Below are positions 1 through 9,128 of a stretch of DNA of 40,348 nucleotides, piece by piece. The DNA lies in assembly GCA_943914355.1 (NCBI GenBank), contig CALUBS010000019.1, positions 1 through 40,348 on the forward strand, in the 5' to 3' direction. Positions within the stretch are counted from its first letter, which is position 1. Each line of letters opens with the position of its first letter. This DNA is from an uncultured Corynebacterium sp. (GTDB taxonomy: Bacteria; Actinomycetota; Actinomycetes; Mycobacteriales; Mycobacteriaceae). A program made the position numbers and the translations under genes. The notes beneath the pieces were generated by a model that worked only from the letters and a program-made list of their open reading frames with translations, had not been told where the DNA came from and made no database searches.

Positions 1-160
1 AAAATGTCGTTTAACTCGACACGCCGGAAAACAACACGTTTTGTCGTTTAACCCTTAAGCTGGCCCTACAGTTCCCTCGGAGTGCCGCAAAAAGCCACTA
101 AAGCACCAGCACTGCCTGTAGCCAACGACCTCTCCAAATCAAGGCGCGAGTAGGGATCAA

Positions 161-199
161 AAGAGTCCGCCACACCGGTATGCGGTGCAGCGGACTCTT
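161..199 (-). terminator. Terminator downstream of tuf
   Basis: An inverted repeat pairs AAGAGTCCGC with GCGGACTCTT, with a further CACCG/CGGTG inner stem. Read on the minus strand it follows the tuf stop and is followed by TTTTGAT. It most likely ends the fusA/tuf transcript. Positions 1-160 hold no gene I can support. Confidence 0.7.
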
Positions 200-230
200 A
201 AAGCTCTACTGAGCGGTTACGTAGCCTCGA

Positions 231-1421
231 TTAGTCGAGAACCTTGGTAACGCGGCCAGCGCCGACGGTGCGGGAGCCCTCGCGGATAGCGAAGCGCAGG
301 CCCTCGTCCATAGCAACAGGCTGGATGAGCTCAACGGACATCTCAACGTTGTCGCCAGGCATAACCATCTCGGTGCCCTCAGGCAGGTTCACAACACCGG
401 TAACGTCGGTGGTGCGGAAGTAGAACTGAGGACGGTAGTTGTTCATGAACGGGGTGTGGCGGCCGCCCTCTTCCTTCTTCAGGACGTAGACGGAACCCTC
501 GAACTTGGTGTGAGGGGTGTAAGCGCCCGGCTTGATAACAACCTGGCCACGCTCAACGTCTTCACGCTTGGTACCACGCAGAAGCAGACCACAGTTGTCG
601 CCAGCCTCGGTGTAGTCCATCATCTTGCGGAACATCTCGATACCGGTAACGGTGGTGTTCTGGGACTTCTCCTGGATGCCGATGATCTCAACGTCCTCGT
701 TGACGTTCAGACGACCACGCTCAACACGGCCGGTAACAACGGTGCCGCGGCCGGTAATGGTGAAGATGTCCTCGATAGGCATCAGGAACGGCTGGTCGGT
801 AGCGCGCTCCGGGTCAGGGATGGAGTTGTCGCAGGCATCCATCAGGTCAACGATGGACTGTACCCACTTCTCGTCACCCTCGAGTGCCTTCAGAGCGGAG
901 ATGTGAACGATAGGAGCTTCCTCATCGTAGTCCTGCTCTGCGAGCAGCTCGGAGATCTCCATCTCCACGAGCTCGATGATTTCCTCATCGTCAACCATGT
1001 CGCACTTGTTCAGTGCAACCAGGATGTAAGGAACGCCAACCTGGCGAGCAAGCAGAACGTGCTCACGGGTCTGCGGCATCGGGCCATCGGTTGCAGCAAC
1101 AACCAGGATAGCGCCGTCCATCTGAGCTGCGCCGGTAATCATGTTCTTGATGTAGTCGGCGTGGCCCGGGGCGTCAACGTGTGCGTAGTGACGCTTCGGG
1201 GTGGAGTACTCCACGTGGGAGATGTTAATGGTAATACCGCGCTCCTTCTCCTCAGGAGCCTTGTCGATCATGTCGAACGCGAATGCCTGGTTCTCCTCAG
1301 GGTACTGGTCAGCCAGAACCTTGGTGATCGCTGCGGTGGTGGTGGTCTTGCCGTGGTCGACGTGTCCGATGGTGCCGATGTTCACATGCGGCTTCGTACG
1401 CTCGAACTTCTCCTTTGCCAC
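231..1421 (-). CDS. tuf: Elongation factor Tu
   Basis: EF-Tu delivers aminoacyl-tRNA to the ribosomal A site as a GTP complex. The 396-residue protein is full length for the family. The G-domain motifs are intact: P-loop GHVDHGKT at residues 19-26, switch-I RGITI with Thr64, DAPGH at 83-87 and NKCD at 138-141. The beta-barrel domains 2 and 3 follow and end in the typical GRVTKVLD. The ATG start has an AGGAGG-like ribosome binding site just upstream, read on the minus strand. It is last in the rpsL-rpsG-fusA-tuf series but lies 389 bp beyond fusA and has its own consensus -10 box. Identification is essentially certain. Confidence 0.99.
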   Translation of the reverse strand: MAKEKFERTKPHVNIGTIGHVDHGKTTTTAAITKVLADQYPEENQAFAFDMIDKAPEEKERGITINISHVEYSTPKRHYAHVDAPGHADYIKNMITGAAQMDGAILVVAATDGPMPQTREHVLLARQVGVPYILVALNKCDMVDDEEIIELVEMEISELLAEQDYDEEAPIVHISALKALEGDEKWVQSIVDLMDACDNSIPDPERATDQPFLMPIEDIFTITGRGTVVTGRVERGRLNVNEDVEIIGIQEKSQNTTVTGIEMFRKMMDYTEAGDNCGLLLRGTKREDVERGQVVIKPGAYTPHTKFEGSVYVLKKEEGGRHTPFMNNYRPQFYFRTTDVTGVVNLPEGTEMVMPGDNVEMSVELIQPVAMDEGLRFAIREGSRTVGAGRVTKVLD

Positions 1422-1565
1422 TGTATGTCCTCCTGGACTATATGGTGGCTACGACCTTCGCAGCCACGTGGTTGACAGTTGTCATTGGCACCTGACCCAT
1501 TGTCTGGGACAAAGCGCTAATGACGCTTTCTTTACGTGCCAGTTACACGATCCTAGATTTATCCC

Positions 1566-1613
1566 GCGGTTTTTTCAAACCGCCATTATAGGAGGTAACC
1601 CCGCGTATCTTCG
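1566..1613 (-). promoter_or_regulatory. Probable tuf promoter with a start-proximal hairpin
   Basis: On the minus strand a perfect TATAAT (plus-strand attata, 1585-1590) lies about 165 nt upstream of the tuf ATG. The -35 region is weak (around 1608-1613). Just downstream of the -10 box is an inverted repeat, GCGGTTT...AAACCGC (plus-strand 1566-1583), at or very near the expected transcript 5' end. The rest of the 389-bp fusA-tuf gap holds a stem-loop near fusA and no gene. Confidence 0.6.
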
Positions 1614-1735
1614 CGGCCATTTCCCTCAACAAGAGTCTCAAATAAAGGATCCTGGGAGGGTAACGGCCGGCTCAATTCACAACCAATGGTGTTAGCTGCA
1701 AACTCAGCCCGCCGCTACCCAGCCCAGTTGCCACA

Positions 1736-1793
1736 TTCAGCGGTGAGGCTGGCATCTACTGGCAGAGACTACCAGCCCTTAACCACCGCTGAA
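1736..1793 (-). terminator. Stem-loop downstream of fusA
   Basis: A perfect 10-bp stem, ttcagcggtg (1736-1745) with caccgctgaa (1784-1793), encloses a second stem, gctgg (1748-1752) with ccagc (1773-1777). It begins 17 bp past the fusA stop codon. No U-tract follows, so it may be a processing or stability element or a partial terminator rather than a classical one. Confidence 0.5.
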
Positions 1794-1810
1794 CGGGCGG
1801 GGCGTCGCTA

Positions 1811-3940
1811 TTAGTTCGCGCCGCCGGTGCGCTCTTCGATGATCTCCTGAGCCACGGAGGAAGGAACCTCAGCGTAGGAGTCGAAGACCATGGTGAAGTT
1901 AGCGCGGCCTGCGGTGGAAGAACGCAGGTCCCCGATGTAGCCGAACATCTCAGACAGCGGAACCTTGGCCTTGACGACCTTGGCGCCGGAGCGGTCTTCC
2001 ATGGCGAAGACCTGGCCACGCCGGGAGGAGATGTCACCGTTAACGGTACCCATGTACTCCTCAGGGGTAACAACCTCAACGGCCATCATTGGCTCCAGCA
2101 GAACCGGCTTTGCCTTGGCCATAGCTTCCTTGAATACCTGGGAGCCGGCCAGCTTGAAGGCCATCTCCGAGGAGTCAACGTCGTGGTAAGCGCCGTCTTC
2201 GAGCGTTGCCTTGATGTTGACCATCGGGAAGCCAGCCAGGTAGCCGTATTGCATAGCGTCCTGGATACCAGCATCGACGGAAGGAATGTATTCCTTCGGC
2301 ACGCGGCCACCGGTAACGGCGTTCTCGAACGCGTAGGTTGCAGACTCGCCCTCTTCCAAGGTCTCTGGGTCCGGGTTGTACGGCTCGATGGTGCAGATAA
2401 CCTTTGCGAACTGGCCGGAACCACCGGTCTGCTTCTTGTGGGTGTAGTCGATGGACTCCACCTTGCGGCGGATGGTCTCGCGGTAAGCAACCTGTGGGTT
2501 ACCGATATTTGCCTCGACCTTGAACTCGCGCTTCATGCGGTCAACAAGAACGTCGAGGTGGAGCTCGCCCATACCGCCGATGACGGTCTGGCCGGTTTCA
2601 TCATCCAGTTCAACGGTGAAGGTTGGGTCCTCAGCAGCAAGCTTCTGGATGGCGTTACCCAGCTTCTCTTGGTCGGCCTTGGTCTTCGGCTCGATGGAGA
2701 CCTTGATAACCGGATCCGGGAAGTCCATGGACTCAAGAATGATCTGGTCGTTCTTGTCACACAGGGTGTCACCGGTGGTGGTTTCCTTCAGACCAACAAC
2801 GGCGTAGATGTTGCCGGCGTCAGCCTGCTCCACCGGGTTCTCCTTGTTGGCGTGCATCTGGAAGAGCTTACCGATGCGCTCCTTCTTGCCCTTGGTGGAG
2901 TTCATGACCTCGGTACCAGGGGTGACCTGGCCGGAGTACACGCGCACGAAGTTGAGCTGACCAAAGAACGGGTGAGCTGCAATCTTGAAGGACAGCGCGG
3001 AGAAGGAAGACTCAACGGAAGGCTTACGGGTAAGCTCCTGCTCCTCATCGCCGACAGCATGGCCGATAACCTCGCCCACGTCCAGCGGGTTAGGCAGGAA
3101 GTCCACGACAGCGTCCAGCAGTGGCTGGACACCCTTGTTGCGGTAAGCGGTACCGCAGTAAACCGGATAAATCTCAGAGTTGATGGTCAGCTTACGGATG
3201 CCGGCCTTCAGCTCGTCGATGGAAAGCTCTTCGCCGCCGAAGTACTTCTCCATGAGTTCTTCGTCAGACTCTGCAACGGCCTCAACCAGCTGCTCGCGGT
3301 ACTGCTCAGCCTTTTCCTTGAGGTCCTCAGGGATCTCCTCGTAGGTTGGCTCAGCACCGGTTTCGACCTTGCCGCGCCAGGTGATGGCCTGCATGTTCAG
3401 CAGGTCAACGACGCCGTCGAAGTCATCCTCAGCGCCGATAGGCAGCTGCATAACGAGCGGCTTAGCGCCCAGGCGCTCAACGATCGTGTCAACGGTGTAG
3501 TAGAAGTCTGCGCCCAGCTTGTCCATCTTGTTGACGAAGCAGATACGCGGAACGTCGTACTTAGCAGCCTGGCGCCACACCTGCTCGGACTGTGGCTCCA
3601 CGCCTTCCTTACCGTCGAAGACGGCGACGGCGCCATCGAGGACACGCAGGGAGCGCTCAACCTCAACGGTGAAGTCAACGTGACCCGGGGTGTCAATGAT
3701 GTTGATCTGGTTGTTGTTCCAGAAACAGGTCACGGCAGCGGAGGTAATGGTGATGCCGCGTTCCTTCTCCTGTGCCATCCAGTCAGTGGTGGATGCACCG
3801 TCGTGGGTCTCGCCCACCTTACGGTTGATACCGGTGTAGAAGAGAATACGCTCGGTAGTGGTCGTCTTACCAGCATCGATGTGGGCCATGATGCCAATGT
3901 TGCGGACCTTGTTCAGATCCTTGAGCACTTCTTGTGCCAC
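1811..3940 (-). CDS. fusA: Elongation factor G
   Basis: EF-G is the GTPase that drives translocation of tRNA and mRNA on the ribosome. The 709-residue protein has the family length. It shows P-loop AHIDAGKT (residues 19-26), the RGITI switch, DTPGHVDF and NKMDK, followed by domains II-V. It starts with GTG as (V/M)[15 protein letters not shown], which matches corynebacterial EF-G starts. It follows rpsG after a 318-bp gap with a possible promoter of its own, so it may be transcribed both from the rpsL promoter and separately. Nothing looks broken. Confidence 0.99.
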   Translation of the reverse strand: MAQEVLKDLNKVRNIGIMAHIDAGKTTTTERILFYTGINRKVGETHDGASTTDWMAQEKERGITITSAAVTCFWNNNQINIIDTPGHVDFTVEVERSLRVLDGAVAVFDGKEGVEPQSEQVWRQAAKYDVPRICFVNKMDKLGADFYYTVDTIVERLGAKPLVMQLPIGAEDDFDGVVDLLNMQAITWRGKVETGAEPTYEEIPEDLKEKAEQYREQLVEAVAESDEELMEKYFGGEELSIDELKAGIRKLTINSEIYPVYCGTAYRNKGVQPLLDAVVDFLPNPLDVGEVIGHAVGDEEQELTRKPSVESSFSALSFKIAAHPFFGQLNFVRVYSGQVTPGTEVMNSTKGKKERIGKLFQMHANKENPVEQADAGNIYAVVGLKETTTGDTLCDKNDQIILESMDFPDPVIKVSIEPKTKADQEKLGNAIQKLAAEDPTFTVELDDETGQTVIGGMGELHLDVLVDRMKREFKVEANIGNPQVAYRETIRRKVESIDYTHKKQTGGSGQFAKVICTIEPYNPDPETLEEGESATYAFENAVTGGRVPKEYIPSVDAGIQDAMQYGYLAGFPMVNIKATLEDGAYHDVDSSEMAFKLAGSQVFKEAMAKAKPVLLEPMMAVEVVTPEEYMGTVNGDISSRRGQVFAMEDRSGAKVVKAKVPLSEMFGYIGDLRSSTAGRANFTMVFDSYAEVPSSVAQEIIEERTGGAN

Positions 3941-4077
3941 GTTTATACCCCAACTTAATAGTCGTCGACGCCGTGACCAGAAACCTGGCTAAGACGCCTG
4001 CATGGATAAGTTCTTGAAAAGTTTGCCATTGAGTGGCCGTGCTAGGTGCCCAGTGGCTCCTAGACTTCCATCGCTTC

Positions 4078-4083
4078 AGTGTA
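4078..4083 (-). promoter_or_regulatory. Possible fusA -10 box
   Basis: In the 318-bp rpsG-fusA gap the minus strand reads TACACT, a TANANT-type -10 sequence, about 140 nt upstream of the fusA GTG. No convincing -35 is present at 16-18 nt. The gap also holds a short ccggg/cccgg hairpin (4190-4202) just beyond rpsG. No gene is seen there. Confidence 0.35.
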
Positions 4084-4258
4084 CTGGACATAAAGCGAAT
4101 GCGCTGGACTAGGCCAGCTGCGCTGGTCTAAATCACACCCGGTGCCACCAAAATGGCCCAAGCAAGAGATATGAAGTTTTGTGTCGCCGCCGGGAAACCC
4201 GGAAATCAGCGCGAAACTCGTTTCTCGTTGCTTAGGCCAATGATGCAGGTGCTGAAAA

Positions 4259-4726
4259 TTACCAGCGGTAGTGAGCGAAGGCGCGGTTAGCCTCAGCCAT
4301 CTTGTGGGTATCCTCGCGGCGCTTCACGGAAGCGCCGAGGCCGTTGGAGGCATCCAGGATCTCGTTGGAGAGACGCTCGATCATGGAGTTCTCGCGACGC
4401 TGGCGGGTGAAAGTCACCATCCAACGCAGTGCCAGGGTGTTGGCACGGTCCGGGCGAACCTCGACCGGCACCTGGTAGGTAGCGCCACCCACGCGGCGGG
4501 AGCGAACCTCGAGGTCTGGGCGGATGTTGCCCAGGGCCTTTTCCAGGGTGCCAACCGGGTCGGTGCCGGTCTTCTCGCGGCAAGCCTCAAGCGCGCCGTA
4601 GACGATGCGCTCTGCGGTGGACTTCTTGCCGTCCTGGAGGATCTTGTTGACGAGCATGGTTACCTGCTCGGAGTTGTATACCGGGTCCTTTACTACAGGA
4701 CGCTTCGGAGCAGCATTCTTACGCAT
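4259..4726 (-). CDS. rpsG: 30S ribosomal protein S7
   Basis: S7 nucleates assembly of the 16S rRNA 3' domain and sits near the E site. The 155-residue protein begins [15 protein letters not shown] and shows conserved stretches such as [27 protein letters not shown] and [20 protein letters not shown]. It starts 6 bp after the rpsL stop, so it is co-transcribed with rpsL in the usual str order. It is complete. Confidence 0.98.
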   Translation of the reverse strand: MRKNAAPKRPVVKDPVYNSEQVTMLVNKILQDGKKSTAERIVYGALEACREKTGTDPVGTLEKALGNIRPDLEVRSRRVGGATYQVPVEVRPDRANTLALRWMVTFTRQRRENSMIERLSNEILDASNGLGASVKRREDTHKMAEANRAFAHYRW

Positions 4727-4732
4727 TGTTTA

Positions 4733-5104
4733 TTACTGTCCCTTCTTTGCGCCGTAACGGGAACGAGCCTGCTTACGGTCCTTGACACCCTGGGCATCCA
4801 GGGAGCCGCGGATGATCTTGTAACGAACACCTGGAAGGTCCTTCACACGGCCGCCGCGAACGAGGACCATGGAGTGCTCCTGCAGATTGTGGCCCTCACC
4901 TGGGATGTAGGCCGAAACCTCGATACCGCTGGTAAGGCGCACACGAGCAACCTTACGAAGAGCGGAGTTCGGTTTCTTCGGGGTGGTGGTGTACACGCGG
5001 GTGCACACGCCACGACGCTGCGGGGAACCCTTCAGCGCAGCGGTAGAAACCTCTTTGCGCTTGGTCTGGCGGCCCTTGCGGACCAGCTGTTGAATAGTTG
5101 GCAT
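4733..5104 (-). CDS. rpsL: 30S ribosomal protein S12
   Basis: S12 is part of the decoding centre. The frame stays open further upstream, but the family-conserved start [12 protein letters not shown] is the ATG at 5104, giving 122 residues. Lys43 (in [10 protein letters not shown]) and Lys88 (in [10 protein letters not shown]) are both present. These are the positions where changes classically give streptomycin resistance, so this allele looks wild type there. It is the first gene of rpsL-rpsG. Confidence 0.98.
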   Translation of the reverse strand: MPTIQQLVRKGRQTKRKEVSTAALKGSPQRRGVCTRVYTTTPKKPNSALRKVARVRLTSGIEVSAYIPGEGHNLQEHSMVLVRGGRVKDLPGVRYKIIRGSLDAQGVKDRKQARSRYGAKKGQ

Positions 5105-5282
5105 TAAACAGTCTTTCTGTCGAATTGCACCACTTCTTAAGAAGGGAACCAAACATGCGAAAATAGGCGCTCTTTCCCGGGGCGCTTCCGCATGTCCAGA
5201 ACTCTTCTCAAGGCTGGCGCCTTGTTAAGGATCAGACTTTTCACCATGTTCTTTGCGCGCCATATTCACACAGGGTGCACAA

Positions 5283-5312
5283 TACATAGTGAACTAGAAA
5301 TAAGACTAGCAA
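5283..5312 (-). promoter_or_regulatory. Probable rpsL promoter
   Basis: On the minus strand TTGCTA (5307-5312) and TATGTA (5283-5288) are separated by 18 nt. This would start transcription about 170 nt before rpsL. A 12-nt perfect palindrome, cttcttaagaag (5133-5144), lies in the leader about 29 nt before the rpsL ATG. Confidence 0.45.
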
Positions 5313-5367
5313 AGCCAGCGCTATGAATACAAAACAGGGAATGTATCCTGCCGACGGCGCGGAGGAG

Positions 5368-5919
5368 CTACTCCCACTCCCACGTCAGGTCCGGCTCTGC
5401 GGCCTTATCAGAAAAGTAGGATTTCTCCTGCTCTTCCCAAGTGCTAAACCATTTCTCATAGGCCGGCTCCCGCGCAATCGCGCGCTCATAGCGCTGCTCG
5501 CGGGGGCCATCGATGCGCACGGTCACCACCGCGCCGCGCTTTTTCGCCGCCGCGATATTATCCGCGGTCACGGAGCCAACGCCTTCAACAATGAGGTCAT
5601 CACGGACGTCGAGGCTTGCCCAGTCCCCGGGGCAATTGGCTTCCCAATCCCAGCGCCAATAGCCGGGATTCATGGTGCGCAAGACCTGCTCGCCCACCAT
5701 CTCGGAGCCCTTCTCCAGGCCATGCCAGCCGGGATAGAATTCATCGAGGTGAACCACCCGCCAATTGGTGCGATCCGCCAAGGCGGCGGAGGTCCAGGTT
5801 TTGCCGGAGCCCGAGGGGCCATCGATAAGCACCGTGATGGGTTTAAACGCACGCTTTCGCGAGGCTGCTAGCTTAACGATGTCCTCCAAGAGGCGCTCTT
5901 GTTCGGCATCAATGTCCAT
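5368..5919 (-). CDS. P-loop NTPase, uridine-kinase-like, function unknown
   Basis: I chose the ATG at 5919 (MDIDAEQERL), which gives 183 residues; the frame is open further upstream but would then overlap ykoC. A Walker A motif, GPSGSGKT, lies at residues 34-41. An HLDEFYPGW segment at 57-65 resembles the acceptor/lid region of small-molecule kinases such as uridine kinase. A VRIDGPREQRYERAIARE stretch with paired arginines fits a kinase lid. The gene starts 26 bp after the ykoC stop, so it is probably the last gene of the TPP-riboswitch operon. The substrate is not known. A role in phosphorylating an imported thiamine precursor is a guess from position only; a stand-alone nucleotide or metabolite kinase is equally possible. 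Confidence 0.75.
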   Translation of the reverse strand: MDIDAEQERLLEDIVKLAASRKRAFKPITVLIDGPSGSGKTWTSAALADRTNWRVVHLDEFYPGWHGLEKGSEMVGEQVLRTMNPGYWRWDWEANCPGDWASLDVRDDLIVEGVGSVTADNIAAAKKRGAVVTVRIDGPREQRYERAIAREPAYEKWFSTWEEQEKSYFSDKAAEPDLTWEWE

Positions 5920-5945
5920 AGTGCTTGAATCACTGCTTTCGCGGA

Positions 5946-6716
5946 TTAAAGGCCAAAGAATCTCCAGGCCCCAGTAAGTACCGAAGTTACCACCGGTACA
6001 CAAGCAAGGGCGAGGCCGCAGGCCATCATCCACCCATCGCGGGCGTGCAACCTGGATTCTCGGGCCCAGGTCCGCTCCCCTCCTCCGGGTGGGGTGCGCC
6101 CGAAACCGCGCGCTTCCATCGCCGTCGCGAGCTTGCCGCCGCGGCGCAGGGCAATCACCAACAGGCCAAAGGACATCGTAAGCAAGTGCTTGAAGCGCCC
6201 TTCATCCGTGAGCCCACGGGCTCGGCGCGCCATGCCGAGCGATTGCCAATCCGATTTCAAAAGCGTCATCATCCGCACTCCGGCCACGGCGCCGATGACG
6301 AAGCGGGAGGGAAGGCGGAGGATCTGCGAGAGGGCATCGCCAAGCTCGGTGGGATCGATATCGCGTGCGAGCACCACCGTTGGTAGCGCAACCGCGAGCA
6401 CACGCAGCGTGATCGCGATAGCCAAGGTGACCGAATTCTCCGTTACCGTAATCAGCCACCAGCTGAAGTACTCCCCTCCCCCAGGCGCGCCATAGAGCAG
6501 CATGGAAATGCCCGAGAGCGGGGCGATGAGGAATAAGAACCAGCCGGCCTTCCACAAGCGCACCCAGGAAACGCCACACAGCGGCGCCAAGATGAGTGTC
6601 AGGCTTAGCGATATCGCCGCCGATACCCAGTCGATAGAGGCAAGCAGCGGCGTGACCCAGACGAACATCAAAAAGATGCGGGTCAGCGGGTTTACATTGC
6701 GCAAGAGATTAGGCAC
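5946..6716 (-). CDS. ykoC: ECF transporter transmembrane (T) component, YkoC-like
   Basis: EcfT-type integral membrane subunit that couples the ATPase unit to the substrate-binding S component. I chose GTG at 6716 (VPNLLRNVNPLTRIFLM), 256 residues, overlapping the end of ykoD by 8 bp; the longer open frame would lie inside ykoD and its translation looks non-native. Several hydrophobic segments are visible (FLMFVWVTPLLASIDWV, LWKAGWFLFLIAPLSGISML, ITLAIAITLRVLAVALPTVV). The C-terminal half carries MARRARG and AMEARGFG, the Ala-Arg-Gly coupling helices typical of EcfT that dock into the ATPases. Third gene of ykoEDC. Confidence 0.9.
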   Translation of the reverse strand: MPNLLRNVNPLTRIFLMFVWVTPLLASIDWVSAAISLSLTLILAPLCGVSWVRLWKAGWFLFLIAPLSGISMLLYGAPGGGEYFSWWLITVTENSVTLAIAITLRVLAVALPTVVLARDIDPTELGDALSQILRLPSRFVIGAVAGVRMMTLLKSDWQSLGMARRARGLTDEGRFKHLLTMSFGLLVIALRRGGKLATAMEARGFGRTPPGGGERTWARESRLHARDGWMMACGLALACVPVVTSVLTGAWRFFGL

Positions 6717-8136
6717 CGCGCACCTCCACCTGGTGGTCACCCAAGGCCGCCATGAATTGTGGGTCATGGGTAATGGAGGCAATGGTGGTGCCGTCATCGG
6801 CCAATTGGCGCAAAAGTCCCACCAATTCCACAAAGGTGCCGGGATCCTGGCCAAAGGTCGGCTCGTCCAAAAGCAGCACCTCCGGCGCGGTGACCAGAGC
6901 CGTTGCTACCGAAAGCCGGCGTTTTTCACCACCGGATAGCGTAAATGGATTGGCCTTCAGCAAATGCCCCAAGCGCAACGATTCCACCAGTTGCGCGATG
7001 CGTTTTTCTGGGGGATCAACGCGCATGACTTTGGGCGCGATCCGCAGTTCTTCTTCCACGCTGCGCGAGACAAATTGGTGTTCCGGATTTTGGAATACGA
7101 AGCCAATGCGGTCAGCCAATTCGCGGGATTTCCACCGGGTCTGCGGGCCCTTCACGCCACGGCGGATGAAATCAGCAACCCCGATTTCCCCGGACTCGGC
7201 AGGCAACAGCCCCGCCATTGTCATCAGCCACGTGGATTTTCCCACGCCATTGCGGCCAGTGATGACGGTCGAGGCGCCCGCCGGCAGGGAGATAGACCGC
7301 GGCGGCCCATAGCGGGTGACCAAGTCCTTGCTCCACAGCGCCGCAGTGGACTCTGCGAGCGCATCGCTTCCCAGCGACCGCGCCCGCGGGAGACCGGTGA
7401 CCTGGCGCTTGCGGGCGACGTCAGCAAAGGGGCCATCAGAAATAATGCGCCCATCCTTCAGCTCTACCGCGCGGTCCAGCACGCTTTCCCACGCCGCATG
7501 CTGATGCTCGACTACCACCAAGGTGGCACCGGTGTGCTCCACTAGCTTGCCGACGGCCCGCACCACGTCCTGCGCGCCTTCCGGATCCAGGTTAGCGGTC
7601 GGCTCATCCAATAGGACCACGCCCGCGCCCATGGCGATAACCCCGGCGAGCGCCAAGCGTTGCTTTTGCCCGCCGGACAGATGCTCGGTGAGAAAATCCA
7701 GGTCCACATAGGGGCCAACTAGGTCTTGAGCCTGTTGCACCCTGCGCCAGATCTCCTCGCGCGGATACGCCAGGTTCTCGCAGCCAAAGGCGATATCATC
7801 GCCCACGCGCGCGGAAATGACCTGCGAATCCGGATCCTGGAGGACCAGCCCCACCGGAATGGTCCGCCCCGGCTCTTCCACCGTGCCCGCAGAATCCTCC
7901 AAGGTAATCTCGCCGGTGCGCGTGCCTTCCTCATCAGAGCCCAAGACACCTGCCATCGCCGCCAATAGCGTCGACTTACCGGAACCGGAGTCCCCGCAAA
8001 GCAGGATCTTCTCACCGGGATCGATGACGAGGTCTATGTCCTGCAGCGCCGGTTGGGAGCGCCCAGCGTGGGTCCACCCATAGCCGCGAGCCGAGATTTT
8101 TGTGGCATTTCCCGTGAAGTGTGAAAAATCAGTCAC
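6709..8136 (-). CDS. ykoD: ECF transporter duplicated ATPase, YkoD-like
   Basis: A 475-residue fusion of two ABC ATPase domains, which powers the ECF importer. The first half has Walker A GDSGSGKST near residue 49, signature LSGGQKQRLALAG and Walker B VVLLDEPTANLDP. The second has GRNGVGKST, LSGGEKRRLSVA and VLLLDEPTFGQDP. One fused ATPase instead of separate EcfA and EcfA' subunits is the usual YkoD design. It starts with GTG, 13 bp after the ykoE stop, and its 3' end overlaps ykoC. All catalytic motifs in both halves look intact. Confidence 0.93.
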   Translation of the reverse strand: MTDFSHFTGNATKISARGYGWTHAGRSQPALQDIDLVIDPGEKILLCGDSGSGKSTLLAAMAGVLGSDEEGTRTGEITLEDSAGTVEEPGRTIPVGLVLQDPDSQVISARVGDDIAFGCENLAYPREEIWRRVQQAQDLVGPYVDLDFLTEHLSGGQKQRLALAGVIAMGAGVVLLDEPTANLDPEGAQDVVRAVGKLVEHTGATLVVVEHQHAAWESVLDRAVELKDGRIISDGPFADVARKRQVTGLPRARSLGSDALAESTAALWSKDLVTRYGPPRSISLPAGASTVITGRNGVGKSTWLMTMAGLLPAESGEIGVADFIRRGVKGPQTRWKSRELADRIGFVFQNPEHQFVSRSVEEELRIAPKVMRVDPPEKRIAQLVESLRLGHLLKANPFTLSGGEKRRLSVATALVTAPEVLLLDEPTFGQDPGTFVELVGLLRQLADDGTTIASITHDPQFMAALGDHQVEVRGA

Positions 8137-8149
8137 AGCGGTCTAAGCC

Positions 8150-8764
8150 CTAAGCGCGCTGTTCGCGGCCTACTGCAAAGCGGTCAAGGGCACCGGTCTT
8201 AGCCAATGCCTTCACCAGGTAAAAGCCCAGGGCGCCGGCCAAGATGGCACCGGAAATGGTCAACGTGACCAAGTAGATCACATTGAACTCGAAGGACTTC
8301 GCGAGGTTACCGGAGGTAAACAGCTCTAGGACGAAGGCACCCCAGCCTGCTGCCATACCGGCCAGGATGGTAACGCCAAGGTTGAACTGGCGGTACATGA
8401 AGATAGCGAGGATGATTTCCACACCAATACCCTGCGCCAGGCCCGAGTACAGGGTGCTAATGCCCCACTGCGAACCCAAGACGGCAGACACGGTAGCGGC
8501 GAGAACCTCCACGTACACCGCTGCACCCGGCTTGCGGATGACCAATCCGCCCAGAATGCCACCAAGCAGCCAGATGCCGGTGGCCAAGCCACCAAGCCCC
8601 GGCGTGAGCGCATCCATGGCCTCGTACCAGGCATAGCCCACGGCATTCCAGCCCAAGAATACGAAACCACAGGCAACACCCAAGACGGATGCCACCACAA
8701 TATCCACCACGCGCCAGTCCAAGTTGCGCTTTGGTGTTGCGGCCCCAGCAGTATTAGCAGTCAT
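8150..8764 (-). CDS. ykoE: ECF transporter substrate-binding (S) component, YkoE-like
   Basis: A 204-residue integral membrane protein of the YkoE family, the S component that binds thiamine or its hydroxymethylpyrimidine moiety. A cytoplasmic N-terminus is followed by about five or six hydrophobic segments (VVDIVVASVLGVACGFVFLG, LATGIWLLGGILGGLVI, GVEIILAIFMY and others). The conserved N-terminal LGVACGFVFLGWN and the YVEVLAATVSAVLGSQWG region fit YkoE. It is the first gene of ykoEDC and directly follows a TPP riboswitch, which supports thiamine/HMP as the substrate. Confidence 0.9.
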   Translation of the reverse strand: MTANTAGAATPKRNLDWRVVDIVVASVLGVACGFVFLGWNAVGYAWYEAMDALTPGLGGLATGIWLLGGILGGLVIRKPGAAVYVEVLAATVSAVLGSQWGISTLYSGLAQGIGVEIILAIFMYRQFNLGVTILAGMAAGWGAFVLELFTSGNLAKSFEFNVIYLVTLTISGAILAGALGFYLVKALAKTGALDRFAVGREQRA

Positions 8765-8770
8765 TGTTTT

Positions 8771-8906
8771 CTCCCTCTCGCCGGAATTACCCGGATCAGG
8801 TTCAACGGTTCACCGCGTTATATCGCAGTATCTCAGCCTTCATTTCTGTGCCTGTGCGGCTTGTGCGCCCGCGGGCCCACAGATTCTGAAAGCTCCCGTG
8901 TAATGG
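8771..8906 (-). promoter_or_regulatory. TPP (THI-box) riboswitch
   Basis: On the minus strand, just before ykoE, the leader contains the hallmark GGCUGAGAU (CUGAGA at plus-strand 8831-8836) and ACCUGAUCCGGGUAAU (CCUGAUCCGG at 8791-8800), followed by GCCGGCGAGAGGGAG. An additional P3 extension (CUGUG...CACAG with GCUUUCA...UGAAGGC) is present. The ribosome binding site lies within the final GAGGGAG, close to the start codon. Binding of thiamine diphosphate is therefore expected to repress translation and possibly expression of the whole ykoEDC-kinase operon. Confidence 0.95.
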
Positions 8907-8932
8907 TGTAAATCAAGTAGTCCAAGGCCCAT

Positions 8933-8938
8933 ATTTTA
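8933..8938 (-). promoter_or_regulatory. Possible -10 box for the riboswitch operon
   Basis: TAAAAT on the minus strand fits TANANT and would start the transcript about 20 nt before the riboswitch. The -35 region is poor. A second candidate (TTGGAC, then TACACG at 17 nt) overlaps the riboswitch 5' end. Confidence 0.35.
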
Positions 8939-9050
8939 CTTATCTGGGCCACAGGCTTTACTCATACTAGCAGGCACGCATAGGGGTCCCCGCAATCGAT
9001 TCGGCGGCCGAATAGGCGTGCGCAACCGCGACAACGAACCTCAACGACAC

Positions 9051-9088
9051 GAGCCCCCGCTTACCGTTACACACGGAAGCGGGGGCTC
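9051..9088 (-). terminator. Terminator downstream of rpoC
   Basis: A perfect 12-bp stem pairs gagcccccgctt (9051-9062) with aagcgggggctc (9077-9088), 40 bp past the rpoC stop. No long U-tract follows, but the strong GC stem is at the expected position and separates rpoBC from the ykoEDC operon. Confidence 0.75.
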
Positions 9089-9128
9089 TGACTGGACGCG
9101 GTGCCGCGGGGCACACGCGCTCTAGGAC

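Noticed and set aside
2183..3958. Long plus-strand open frame opposite fusA, and a similar one (456-1475) opposite tuf
   Set aside because: Antisense shadows of well-identified elongation factor genes.
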